8,528 bases of DNA from M50B103 sp041667565 (GTDB lineage Bacteria > Fidelibacterota > Fidelibacteria > Fidelibacterales > Fidelibacteraceae): the NCBI GenBank assembly GCA_964572745.1, contig CAZNFT010000070.1:1-8528 (forward strand), in the 5' to 3' direction. Numbering within the stretch: the first letter of the stretch is position 1; every line of letters starts with the position of its first letter. Shown piece after piece: positions 1 to 7,517 of the stretch. Below the pieces are notes generated by a model. That model worked only from the letters and a program-made list of their open reading frames with translations, was not told where the DNA came from and ran no database searches. Both the position numbers and the translations under genes were made by a program.

Positions 1-13
1 GGGTCAAGGAATT

Positions 14-38
14 TTGCTTAATTGAGCCACATAAGCAA
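14..38. repeat. Short inverted repeat (7-bp arms)
   Basis: TTGCTTA at 14-20 is the exact reverse complement of TAAGCAA at 32-38, with an 11-nt loop that contains TTGAGCCA. On either strand no T-tract follows the 3' arm, so it does not look like a standard intrinsic terminator. The loop shares its TTGAGCCA core with the palindromic motif at 195-208 and 8481-8528. The function is unknown and chance is possible. Confidence 0.35.
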
Positions 39-336
39 GAAAAATAAAAAATATTTCCAAAAATATGATCCATGTCAGGGATATTTTCATTATATCAAGT
101 CGGGTGTTGTTATAATTTAAAATAGTAAGCCGTGAGTGGCAAACCCTAAATTGAAGTCATCAGTAAACTTGTGAAGGCTATGAATACCAGACACTTTGGC
201 TCAAACTTGTCCATAAACCTAGCTAAGGCTCAGACTTTGGTACCTAAGGCAAAAGTGAAAAGCTAAAATGATCCGGAAGTTAAAAGTAGCATAGGAAAAA
301 AGGATCAAAATCGAACGCTTGTATTTTCTTGCTTAT
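31..336. repeat. 13-nt inverted repeats bounding about 306 bp of non-coding DNA
   Basis: ATAAGCAAGAAAA at 31-43 is perfectly complementary to TTTTCTTGCTTAT at 324-336, and the match continues inward if one A is gapped. Inverted ends around about 300 bp of non-coding DNA recall a MITE or the worn remains of an insertion sequence. TTAATTG lies just outside each end (18-24 and 345-351) but not directly abutting, so it is not a clean target-site duplication. The arms are A/T-rich and the match could be coincidental. Confidence 0.3.
195..208. repeat. Copy of dispersed motif TTTGGCTCAAACTT
   Basis: This 14-nt stretch is identical to the core of the tandem repeat at 8481-8528. It can form a hairpin in which TTTG pairs with CAAA around a GCT spacer, with imperfect flanking complementarity (GACA and TGTC). 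Both occurrences lie outside genes, at opposite ends of the window, which fits a genome-wide intergenic repeat family. That reading is an inference from few copies. Confidence 0.45.
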
Positions 337-389
337 ACCATCGTTTAATTGGGTCAATTTTTTTAAGTCAAAAAAATGTACTCAAAATA

Positions 390-1184
390 TCAAGCCCTAA
401 ATTCCTCTTTACTGAAAGACGGGTCCGTCTTGCGTTTCACATCGTCCCAAACTTTATCCAATTCTTCAAGTGTGTCATCTTTCATCTTGCGACCTGATCT
501 AATATAGTGTTCTTCTACTTTATTAAAGCGACGATAAAACTTTTCATTGCTTTTTTTGAGAGCCTCTCCGGGATGGATATCATAAAAACGGGCAAGGTTT
601 ACTAATGCAAATAATATATCTCCAAATTCTTCTTCAGCGTGGACTTTGTTGCCCGATGCATGAGCTTCTTTGAATTCCGAAAATTCTTCGTCAACTTTTT
701 TCCAGACATCAGAAACATGATCCCAATCAAAACCCACAGACGCAGCTTTTTGCTGCATGCGGAATGAACGATGCAGGGCAGGCAAAGATCTGGGAATGCC
801 ATCTAAAATCTGACCTTTACGTTTCTTGCTTTTTTCTTTTTCCCAAATAATATTGGCTTCTTCGGCCGTATATTTTTTGTCAGAATTAAACACATGAGGA
901 TGTCTATCAATCATTTTACCTTTAATGCCATTCATTACATCGGCAAAACTAAATTCTCCCTTTTCCTCGGCGATCACTGTTTGAAATACAATATGCAATA
1001 GCACATCGCCAAGTTCATATCGAAGCTTATCCATTTCCCCATCTTCAATAGTTTCAATAGCCTCGTGAGTTTCCTCCAAAAAATAGGGGGCCAAGGATTC
1101 ATGTGTTTGCTGTTGATCCCAAGGACAACCATCGGGTCCTCGAAGCTTTTTTACCACATCTATTAATGCATCGAATTCTTTCAT
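390..1184 (-). CDS. mazG: Nucleoside triphosphate pyrophosphohydrolase MazG
   Basis: MazG hydrolyses nucleoside triphosphates to the monophosphate and pyrophosphate. It is thought to clean aberrant nucleotides from the pool and, in some bacteria, to lower (p)ppGpp. The protein has 264 residues, the usual length for the two-domain form. The N-terminal domain opens with the family signature LRGPDGCPWDQQQTHESL (residues 14-31) and carries the metal-binding pattern E37-E38-x-x-E41 then E57-x-x-D60. The C-terminal domain repeats it with E166/E167/E170 and E186-x-x-D189 (EEFGDILFALVNLARF), so both metal sites look intact. The ATG at 1184 is preceded by AGGTGA (1195-1200) at a suitable distance. It lies 122 nt after the CBS-protein gene, with no clear terminator or strong promoter between them, so co-transcription or a weak promoter of its own are both possible. 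Confidence 0.95.
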   Translation of the reverse strand: MKEFDALIDVVKKLRGPDGCPWDQQQTHESLAPYFLEETHEAIETIEDGEMDKLRYELGDVLLHIVFQTVIAEEKGEFSFADVMNGIKGKMIDRHPHVFNSDKKYTAEEANIIWEKEKSKKRKGQILDGIPRSLPALHRSFRMQQKAASVGFDWDHVSDVWKKVDEEFSEFKEAHASGNKVHAEEEFGDILFALVNLARFYDIHPGEALKKSNEKFYRRFNKVEEHYIRSGRKMKDDTLEELDKVWDDVKRKTDPSFSKEEFRA

Positions 1185-1306
1185 AATAAAATATTCACCT
1201 TAAAATTTCAGCTTTTTTGTTTATCTGTGTATTGAGATTTCATTTAATTTTCAACTTAGTAGATTCTTCTCCGTCTGTTACTCACTTCCCTGCTTCTTAT
1301 ATCTTC

Positions 1307-2575
1307 TTAGGTCTTCTTCGTAATTCTGATGCGATTGATACGATTCCCCTTCATTTCATCAACCACAAATATATGTTTTTGATATCGAAAAGAATCATGC
1401 TTTGCGGGAATTCGCCCCAAGTGGTCCATTACAAAACCACCTAGTGTATCGTAGGGATGACCATAAGGAAAAGTTATATTCAGTATTTCTTCAAGATCAT
1501 CAAGATTAATGGCAGCGTTGACTGCACACTCATCATCCGTTAACCATTTTATAAAAGGACGAGCTTTTTCATTTTCATCTTGAATATCGCCCACAATTTG
1601 TTCTATTGCATCTTCCAAGGTTACCAATCCGCTAATACCACCATATTCATCTACCACCATAGCGATCTTAGTCTTTTTTTCCTGAAAAACCGTGATGGCA
1701 TGTGGTACAGAACATTTTTCCGGTAAAAACAAGGGTGGATGTAGCAAATTTTTCAGCTGCGTTTCTTTCTTGCCATCTATATAAGGCAAAATATCTTTTT
1801 CAAAAATAAAACCTATTATGTTATCAAGATTATCTTCAAAAACAGGTAATCTTGCATAGGGTTGATTAGCAACAAAATTAATAATATCTTTTAAACTTCT
1901 ACTTGCATCTACCGCTAACATATCGGGACGAGGGATCATTATTTCGCGCACACTCGTATAAGTCGATTCCAGCAAGGATGTGATCATCTCTGTTTCTTTT
2001 CCCTCAAATTGCCCCCGTTCCTCACCAATTTGCACAAGCGTTTTTATATCTTCTTCACGCTCAATAAGGGTGTCGCTATTTACTTTAAACGAGCGTTCTG
2101 TTATTTTTCCAAGAATGTAAAGGACAAAGGTAATAGGGAAAAAAACAGTATAAAAAATTGCAATAAGCCAAGAATTCCTTAATGATACCTTCACGGTATT
2201 TCTAAGAGCGAGGGTTTTAGGGATAATTTCACCAAAGAACAAAACCATTCCCGTAATAACCACGATCTCAATAAATGCTATAACGATAGGTGGCCAACCA
2301 TGTTTTTTTGTAAGATCGTGCATAAATAAAGCAACTATAGCTGTCATTGCAATATTAACAATAGTATTTCCAATTAAAATTGAGATCAATAATTTTTGTG
2401 GACGCTCTAATAATCTCAGTGTGCGCTTTGATGCCGCATTTTTAATTTTCTTTAAGTTTTCTCTGCGAGATCCAAACAGTGCCGTTTCGGATCCCGAAAA
2501 GAAGCCTGATAATAGAAGCAAAACAATAAAAATAGGTATAAGTAAGCTAAGTGTCATTTCATAGGCAGGTATCAT
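1307..2575 (-). CDS. CNNM/DUF21 and CBS-domain membrane protein (CorC/HlyC family)
   Basis: This is an inner-membrane protein of the family often labelled hemolysin or magnesium/cobalt efflux protein; members studied in other bacteria take part in Mg2+ handling. Numbered from the ATG at 2575 (422 residues), the DUF21/CNNM transmembrane domain covers about 9-165. It has hydrophobic segments near 10-27, 63-85, 97-115 and 135-157, the motif SGSETALFG, and the acidic-proline motif FGEIIPKT around 114-121. Two CBS domains follow (about 210-265 and 285-335, with MVVDEYGGISGLVTLED in the second), then a CorC_HlyC C-terminal domain (about 346-420, DTLGGFVMDHLGRIP). An in-frame TTG at 2587 would add four residues and overlap ybeY by 11 nt. 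I prefer the ATG, which sits one base after the ybeY stop (TAAcATG). No Shine-Dalgarno is visible for either, so translation is probably coupled to ybeY. The transported ion cannot be read from sequence. Confidence 0.9.
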   Translation of the reverse strand: MIPAYEMTLSLLIPIFIVLLLLSGFFSGSETALFGSRRENLKKIKNAASKRTLRLLERPQKLLISILIGNTIVNIAMTAIVALFMHDLTKKHGWPPIVIAFIEIVVITGMVLFFGEIIPKTLALRNTVKVSLRNSWLIAIFYTVFFPITFVLYILGKITERSFKVNSDTLIEREEDIKTLVQIGEERGQFEGKETEMITSLLESTYTSVREIMIPRPDMLAVDASRSLKDIINFVANQPYARLPVFEDNLDNIIGFIFEKDILPYIDGKKETQLKNLLHPPLFLPEKCSVPHAITVFQEKKTKIAMVVDEYGGISGLVTLEDAIEQIVGDIQDENEKARPFIKWLTDDECAVNAAINLDDLEEILNITFPYGHPYDTLGGFVMDHLGRIPAKHDSFRYQKHIFVVDEMKGNRINRIRITKKT

Positions 2576-2576
2576 G

Positions 2577-3002
2577 TTATTTATCAAAATATTGAGTTAA
2601 AAAACGATCTTCAAGAGCTGTCATTTCAGCTTTTTCTTCATCGGATACATCATCGTAGCCACACAGGTGGCAGGCACCATGAATAAGGATCCTGGCAAAT
2701 TCACGCTTGATTTCTTGGCCGAATTTTTCTGCATTTTTTGTAATTCTTTCCGGTGAAATATACAGTTCACCTTCAAGTGGATCTTCATCGATATTAAAAG
2801 AAATAATATCCGTATAAACATCCATATCAAAGTACTGTTTTTTCATTTCCCTCAGGGCTTCATCTTCAAAAGAAATAATATTTATAAAAAACTCAGCCTG
2901 GCCCAGATCTTTCATTACAGCAACTATCATTTTTCTAACCGCCGTTTTATCCAGAGGAATATCTAAATTACTTTCCCGGTAAAAATCGATTTTCCAAGTC
3001 AT
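2577..3002 (-). CDS. ybeY: Endoribonuclease YbeY (rRNA maturation factor)
   Basis: YbeY is a metal-dependent single-strand endoribonuclease needed for 16S rRNA 3'-end maturation and ribosome quality control. The protein has 141 residues, normal for FCB-type homologues. The family core is visible: TDIISF (64-69), GELYIS (78-83) and the metal site HGACHLCGYDD (108-118). In the usual pattern HGxxHLxGYDH three histidines bind zinc. Here H108 and H112 are present, but the third position is D118. From memory, an acidic residue at this position is common in Bacteroidetes (GYKD), so the protein is probably active and the change is a lineage marker. Its ATG overlaps the stop of the upstream phosphodiesterase gene by 4 nt (ATGA), and it is followed one base after its stop by the CBS gene. 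The pgpH-ybeY order is known in Firmicutes, and ybeY beside corC in Proteobacteria. Confidence 0.95.
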   Translation of the reverse strand: MTWKIDFYRESNLDIPLDKTAVRKMIVAVMKDLGQAEFFINIISFEDEALREMKKQYFDMDVYTDIISFNIDEDPLEGELYISPERITKNAEKFGQEIKREFARILIHGACHLCGYDDVSDEEKAEMTALEDRFLTQYFDK

Positions 3003-5353
3003 GCTTTTTCTTCTTTCTTGACCTCTATATTTTTATTGGAAATATCCGTGTCATCTTTTTTGTTTTCGTCCTTAGCCTCTTCGGCTTTCTTGTCATCCGG
3101 ATAGGGAATACGTTCATGATATAAACCAACAAGTAATGGATAAATGGCATCTTTGATCTTTGTAAGATCAGCAAACCTGAGAGGGCATTCATCAAATTGT
3201 CCGCTATTTAAACGTTTTGATATCACTTCTGAGATCTTCGTTTCGATATTTCTTGGTGTTGGCTTAGGTAAAGAACGAACTGCTGCCTCGGATGCTTCCA
3301 CGATCATAAGCAAAGCTGATTCTTTAGTTTGAGGCTTGGGACCCGGATAACGATATTCACTTTCATGAACAGTATCACCCGTTTCTTTAGCCTCAGATAG
3401 AGCTTTTTGATAAAAATAATCAACTAGCATAGTACCATGGTGAGTAGCAATAAAATCTTTGATCTCCTCGGGCAGTTTTTCTTTCTCAGCTAATTCAAGT
3501 CCATTACGCACGTGGGAAATAATAACTTTTGCGGCCATGTGTGGCTTCAGATTATCTAGTTTATTCTCACCACCTTGTTGATTCTCTACAAAATACTCGG
3601 TTTTAGATAATTTACCAATATCATGATAATAGGCACCCACCCGAGCCAAAAGAGAATCTGCACCTATCCTTTCGGCAGCAGCTTCCAGAAGGTTGCCTAC
3701 CACAATAGAGTGATTAAAGGTACCCGGCGCTTCTAAAGATAATCGTTTAAGCAGAGGCTTATTCATATCAGAAAGTTCCAGCAAAGATAATGAAGTTGTA
3801 GTTCCAAAGACCTTTTCTATGAGCATCATTAAACCATTAGCGACAAGGACAGATACAATTGCATTTGCCATCGCCAGACCCATCATGGTCAACCATGTGG
3901 AAAAGCCCTCAAGAGAAGCAATATTTATGGCTGAAACAGATATAAAATAGCCGGCAACTAAAAAGAACAATGGTCGTAAAACATTTTCACGCGTGCGAGA
4001 ATTCTTTAGAGAAACAACAGCCATCACAACAGGAAAAGCATGCATTAAGATAAAGCGAAATGAACCGCCCATAATATAAGCAAGAACCAATAAGATCGTT
4101 GTTGAGCCCATAAGCGCAATACGCTTATCAAAAAATATCATCAATAACATTGCAGTTATACCAAGAGGTACTAAGATCATTTGTGCCGGTGAAAGCAAGG
4201 CTACAGCAATACCTAAGCCAAGTGAGATCGCCAGACATATCATTAAAAGGAGAAAGCGCTTTATATTCCAAAATATGCTTTTATCATAGATCAGCAAGAA
4301 AAGTACAAAGATCATAAATAGCATGGAAATAACTAAGAGATCGCCAAAGGCAGAAATAAAACTGCTAAAACCTTGTAAGTTTTCCTTATTTTTTTCTTCA
4401 AAGTATTTTAATGAATGTAATTTTTGATAAATTTCCGGTGTTATTAAGGTATTGGCACCGACAATTTTTTCATCTTTATATACCTTTCCGGCAACCTGAG
4501 GAATCCTGTTGAACGCCTGTTGCTGGCGCGACGAGGTCCTTTCTTTATCGTAGATCAGATTGGGTTTCATTAATAAATGCGCAATTCTTGATATAAGTAG
4601 TTTTTGCGTATGAAGATCATAGTCTTTAGAAAGGTTTTCAGTCAGCTGATCTGTTGCAGTCGCGAGATCAAAAATATTCTTGACAGAAGCCGGCTTTTCT
4701 ATATTTTCCTGCCTCAGAGAGATCTGAGTTGAGCGAATTGAATCCAGAGGAATATCTGTTACGCCACTTTCAAATAATGTGGAAAGATGAGCAATAAAAT
4801 TCATACGCAAGGTATCGAGAGGGATTTTTTGCCCTTCAGTAGGCATATATATCTCGGTAAAGGGTGATTCCATAGCATGAATGGAAAACTGCTCCTGCAT
4901 GGCATTGACTACAGCCATATAAGCATTAGAATCTGTACGAACGGATTGGTTTAAAGCTTGAAGATCATCTGTTGTAAATCGTTCAATACGGAGTGTTGTT
5001 TGTGAATTTTTATATTTTGTGTAGCGTTCTTCGAGGTTTTTAGCCATTTGAAAAAAGACTTCGGTTCGCTCAATTTGTTGATTTTTGACACTTTGATCTT
5101 CAGAAAAAACAAAGGCAAGCTTTTTAATAGCCTCATCCCGTTCTTTTTTAATAGCCGCCTCTGGTTTTAAAATATCAAAATCATCGGGGGCAATAATATC
5201 CATTCGGGTGATATCGCCAATGTTATAATTATATTGATGAGTTTGTTCTTTGGGAACCGCCATAGTAGAAAAAAGAACGATGACCACTAAAGAGATAATA
5301 GTCCAGATCGATACTTTCTTTGAGCCTTGTTCGTGATTGTTTTTTATTGACAT
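2999..5353 (-). CDS. pgpH: PgpH-type 7TM-HD cyclic-di-AMP phosphodiesterase
   Basis: This membrane-bound HD-domain phosphohydrolase belongs to the 7TMR-HD (YqfF/PgpH) family, whose Listeria member degrades cyclic di-AMP to pApA. With the ATG at 5353 the protein has 784 residues. Its parts are: an N-terminal transmembrane segment (about 16-33), an extracytoplasmic 7TMR-HDED domain (about 38-325), a seven-helix membrane bundle (about 333-523), and a cytoplasmic HD domain (about 533-708). The HD domain keeps likely metal ligands: H548 in TFNHS, H577-D578 in YYHDIGKL, H605 in KPHMAAK, H614 in ISHV, and H638-H639 in THHG. A charged Lys/Glu/Asp-rich tail of about 30 residues ends the protein. An in-frame GTG at 5389 would add 12 residues but has no ribosome-binding site, whereas GAGG sits five bases before the ATG. 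c-di-AMP as substrate is inferred from the family. Its stop overlaps the ybeY start. Confidence 0.92.
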   Translation of the reverse strand: MSIKNNHEQGSKKVSIWTIISLVVIVLFSTMAVPKEQTHQYNYNIGDITRMDIIAPDDFDILKPEAAIKKERDEAIKKLAFVFSEDQSVKNQQIERTEVFFQMAKNLEERYTKYKNSQTTLRIERFTTDDLQALNQSVRTDSNAYMAVVNAMQEQFSIHAMESPFTEIYMPTEGQKIPLDTLRMNFIAHLSTLFESGVTDIPLDSIRSTQISLRQENIEKPASVKNIFDLATATDQLTENLSKDYDLHTQKLLISRIAHLLMKPNLIYDKERTSSRQQQAFNRIPQVAGKVYKDEKIVGANTLITPEIYQKLHSLKYFEEKNKENLQGFSSFISAFGDLLVISMLFMIFVLFLLIYDKSIFWNIKRFLLLMICLAISLGLGIAVALLSPAQMILVPLGITAMLLMIFFDKRIALMGSTTILLVLAYIMGGSFRFILMHAFPVVMAVVSLKNSRTRENVLRPLFFLVAGYFISVSAINIASLEGFSTWLTMMGLAMANAIVSVLVANGLMMLIEKVFGTTTSLSLLELSDMNKPLLKRLSLEAPGTFNHSIVVGNLLEAAAERIGADSLLARVGAYYHDIGKLSKTEYFVENQQGGENKLDNLKPHMAAKVIISHVRNGLELAEKEKLPEEIKDFIATHHGTMLVDYFYQKALSEAKETGDTVHESEYRYPGPKPQTKESALLMIVEASEAAVRSLPKPTPRNIETKISEVISKRLNSGQFDECPLRFADLTKIKDAIYPLLVGLYHERIPYPDDKKAEEAKDENKKDDTDISNKNIEVKKEEKA

Positions 5354-5356
5354 TAT

Positions 5357-5362
5357 ATCCTC
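5357..5362 (-). promoter_or_regulatory. Ribosome-binding site that decides the pgpH start
   Basis: GAGGAT on the minus strand gives GAGG five bases before the ATG at 5353. The longer reading from GTG at 5389 has no comparable signal upstream, so the ATG is the better start. Confidence 0.65.
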
Positions 5363-5412
5363 GATATGTTCTACTTTAAAATAAAACACTTTATGCTATG
5401 AAACAATGAATT

Positions 5413-7110
5413 TTAAGCTTTAAAAGGTCGGATATCCTTGATCACCAATTGAATATTTCGCATACCATTCCATTCGTTAATGGTAGGTACAAAAGCAAGA
5501 TCTACCCTCTGTCCGGGATCCATTATTAATTCAAATTTTTCAAGCATATTCCACGCAATACAATTGATGGTGATCCCATTTCCTTTGATAGAAAATTTAA
5601 GATGCTTATCCTTTAGAAGTGCAGTATGGTAAGTGCTCACATTTTTTACAGAAAATTTGGGCCTCATGTTTTTTGGACCAAAAGGTTCCATATCCTGTAA
5701 AAAGTCCATTAAACCCATGTTGATCTCAGCTATTGTTAGATCTGCTTCTATCTTAAGAGTCGGTTCAAGCATATCATCACTTATATTTTCTTCAGCATAA
5801 GCAAGAAATTGCTCTTCGAAAAGCGGGATATCCTCTTCCTTAATCGTCAATCCTGCAGCCATCTCATGTCCGCCGAAACCAAGCAGATTTTCAGAGCAGA
5901 CAGACAAAGCTTCATGCAGATCAAATCCTTCCAGAGAGCGACCGGATCCTTTTCCTTCGCCATCCTTCAGGGCAAGAAGAAAAACGGGACGATGAATTTT
6001 ATCTTTGACTTTAGAAGACACAATACCTATCACTCCGGGATGCCAAGGTCCGGCCAGCACAACAGCTTTAGGCAGATTCCGTCCATATTTTTCATTCAAT
6101 TGTAATAAGGCTTCTTCTGTAACAAAGCGTTCAACCTTTTGTCTTTCTTCGTTTTCGCTATTTAGCAGCCGAGAATAATCTTGTGCAATTTTCCGGTCGT
6201 CAGTAGTAAGTAAGGTTATCGCCCTGGAAGCCGAGCCCATGCGCCCAACAGCATTAAGTCGTGGAGCAATACCAAAAACAATATTCATAACAGATATTTT
6301 TTGGACATCCATCTGACAAACATTAAACAAAGCTAAAATACCTAAACGACATTGTCCACGGCGTAAACGCTGAAGTCCTTCTCTGACCAAAGAGCGGTTT
6401 TCGTCTATCAGCGGAACAATATCAGCAGCGGTGCCAATGGCAACGAGGTCAAGATATTCTTCTGCATCATGTGTGTTGCCATATAAGTCTATGCAAATTG
6501 CTTCAACAAGCTTATAAACCACACCTGCACCGCAAAGAAAGCGAAAAGGATAATTGCAGTCTCTGCGTTTAGGATTAAGAATGGCTAAGGCATCAGGGAG
6601 GATTTCATCTTGCTCATGGTGATCGGTTACGATCATATCTATACCTAATGATTTGGCATAGAGTACTTGCTCATAGGCAGTAATTCCGCAATCACAAGTA
6701 ATAATCAGGTCGGCCTCTAATTCCTCTGCACGATCAATACCTTCTTTGGAAACGCCATAACCTTCTTTTTCTCTTTCAGGAATATAAAAGAAAATATTTT
6801 CATTTAATTTCTTTAAGAACAAATATAAAATCGATGCCGATGTAACGCCATCAACATCATAATCACCATAGATCAAAATATTTTTCTTTTCCTGACACGC
6901 CGCAATAACAATATCTGTAGCTTTACGCATATCTTGCATAAGGAAGGGATCATAGAGTGATACTTTTTCTTTATTGAAGTATAATTCCAAAGCATCTTTA
7001 GAACGCAGATCACGATTTAAAAGGATGGATGTAAATAAATATGATAAGCCAAAACGCTTACTGAAATCGAGAACATCATCCCCCGAGATGTTGGGATAAA
7101 CCCATTTCAT
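5413..7110 (-). CDS. recJ: Single-stranded-DNA-specific exonuclease RecJ
   Basis: RecJ is a 5'-to-3' exonuclease specific for single-stranded DNA, used in recombinational repair, mismatch repair and processing of stalled forks. The protein has 565 residues, a normal bacterial length. The DHH domain shows D83-Y-D85-V-D87-G (motif I), ITCDCGI with D140, D163-H164-H165 (DHH signature), CGAGVVYK (193-200) and the AIGTAADIVPL segment with D221 and D230. The DHHA1 domain follows with HPGVIGIVSSK (357-367), GSGRS (388-392) and GGHEMAAG (413-420). A C-terminal OB-fold region covers roughly 450-565. All expected catalytic residues look intact. The ATG at 7110 follows a purine-rich AGAGAG, a weak ribosome-binding site, and lies only 27 nt from the end of rnpB, so the message probably comes from read-through of the RNA gene. 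pgpH starts 59 nt after its stop. Confidence 0.96.
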   Translation of the reverse strand: MKWVYPNISGDDVLDFSKRFGLSYLFTSILLNRDLRSKDALELYFNKEKVSLYDPFLMQDMRKATDIVIAACQEKKNILIYGDYDVDGVTSASILYLFLKKLNENIFFYIPEREKEGYGVSKEGIDRAEELEADLIITCDCGITAYEQVLYAKSLGIDMIVTDHHEQDEILPDALAILNPKRRDCNYPFRFLCGAGVVYKLVEAICIDLYGNTHDAEEYLDLVAIGTAADIVPLIDENRSLVREGLQRLRRGQCRLGILALFNVCQMDVQKISVMNIVFGIAPRLNAVGRMGSASRAITLLTTDDRKIAQDYSRLLNSENEERQKVERFVTEEALLQLNEKYGRNLPKAVVLAGPWHPGVIGIVSSKVKDKIHRPVFLLALKDGEGKGSGRSLEGFDLHEALSVCSENLLGFGGHEMAAGLTIKEEDIPLFEEQFLAYAEENISDDMLEPTLKIEADLTIAEINMGLMDFLQDMEPFGPKNMRPKFSVKNVSTYHTALLKDKHLKFSIKGNGITINCIAWNMLEKFELIMDPGQRVDLAFVPTINEWNGMRNIQLVIKDIRPFKA

Positions 7111-7137
7111 AGTGCTCTCTCTTAAAAACTATTAAAA

Positions 7138-7517
7138 GCTCAAAGCTGGTCGTAAGCCGAATTCTGTTATCCTGACCTAAGTCAAGACGATGACCATTTA
7201 TCTGGTCGACCCGTCACCGGATCGATCTTGCCACTACCATAAGAGCATGACTCGAGCAAAGTGTTACTCTCATATTTGTGTTGCTCCGAATGGGGCTTGC
7301 ATAGCTTCCGATGTTACCAACGGAACTGGTGAGCTCTTACCTCACCCTTTCACCTTGACCTTAATTCCGACGAGTCGAAACAAGGACTTCTACTCTCTGT
7401 TGCGCTTTCCAGCCCTTTCAGGCTCCTTGCGTTACAAGGCATTCTGCTCTGCGGAGTTCGGACTTTCCTCACCTCTATTTCAAGAATAAAGGAGCGATCA
7501 TCTCTCCAACTTTAAGC
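7138..7517 (-). ncRNA. rnpB: RNase P RNA (class A)
   Basis: This is the catalytic RNA of ribonuclease P, which cuts the 5' leader from precursor tRNAs. Conserved elements read on the minus strand are GAGGAAAGTCC (7460-7470, P4 5' strand), GCAACAGAGAG (7393-7403), GGTAAGAGCTCACC (7328-7341, P12 region) and ACAGAATTCGGCTTA (7153-7167, P4 3' strand and flank). Helices can be built: P1 from GCTTAAAGTTGG (7506-7517) with CCAGCTTTGAGC (7138-7149), 12 bp with two G-U pairs; P2 from GATGATC (7496-7502) with GGTCATC (7189-7195); P3 from CCTTTATT (7485-7492) with AATAGAGG (7472-7479). The P8-like hairpin CCTTG-TAACG-CAAGG and a GGT in the L15 region (TTATGGTAGTGGC) also match class A RNAs. The ends are set by P1, giving about 380 nt. 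Its 5' end overlaps the last base of the zinc-ribbon stop codon. No consensus promoter or terminator is apparent at either end, so it is probably cut from a longer transcript. Confidence 0.97.

Larger units (their letters stand above)
1..389. other. Intergenic region downstream of mazG, no intact gene
   Basis: This 389-base stretch follows the mazG stop codon and carries no convincing gene on either strand. It holds a short hairpin-forming inverted repeat at 14-38, a 13-nt perfect inverted repeat with arms at 31-43 and 324-336, and one copy of the TTTGGCTCAAACTT motif that also occurs at the other end of the window. GGGTCAA occurs at 1-7 and 351-357, and TTAATTG at 18-24 and 345-351. On the minus strand, roughly 310 to 118, one frame has only two internal stops, so a decayed coding sequence is possible but unproven. 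No strong GC-rich intrinsic terminator follows mazG; the nearest structure is the weak AATTG/CAATT inverted repeat at 347-359. Confidence 0.7.

Noticed and set aside
180..266. Plus-strand 28-codon open frame (MNTRHFGSNLSINLAK and onwards) with a nearby AAGG
   Set aside because: The AAGG is only about two bases from the ATG, the peptide has no recognisable features, and the frame overlaps the repeat motif. It is too weak to call a gene.
347..364. Intrinsic terminator (AATTG-GGT-CAATT followed by T residues, plus strand)
   Set aside because: The stem has only five pairs, four of them A-T, and no plus-strand gene precedes it.
602..802. Minus-strand open frame inside mazG
   Set aside because: It is a shadow in another frame of mazG, which has clear family motifs throughout.
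1185..1306. Promoter for mazG (minus strand TTGAAA with a downstream TACACA)
   Set aside because: The -10 match is only three of six bases, so it is not distinguishable from chance in AT-rich DNA.
1217..1444. Plus-strand open frame over the mazG/CBS-gene gap
   Set aside because: It mostly lies antisense to the C-terminal domain of the CBS protein and shows no known motifs.
5809..6105. Plus-strand open frame of 98 codons
   Set aside because: It is antisense to the conserved DHHA1 region of recJ and has no ribosome-binding site or recognisable domain.
7190..7489. Plus-strand open frame of 99 codons
   Set aside because: It is antisense to the RNase P RNA, whose conserved sequences and helices explain this stretch.
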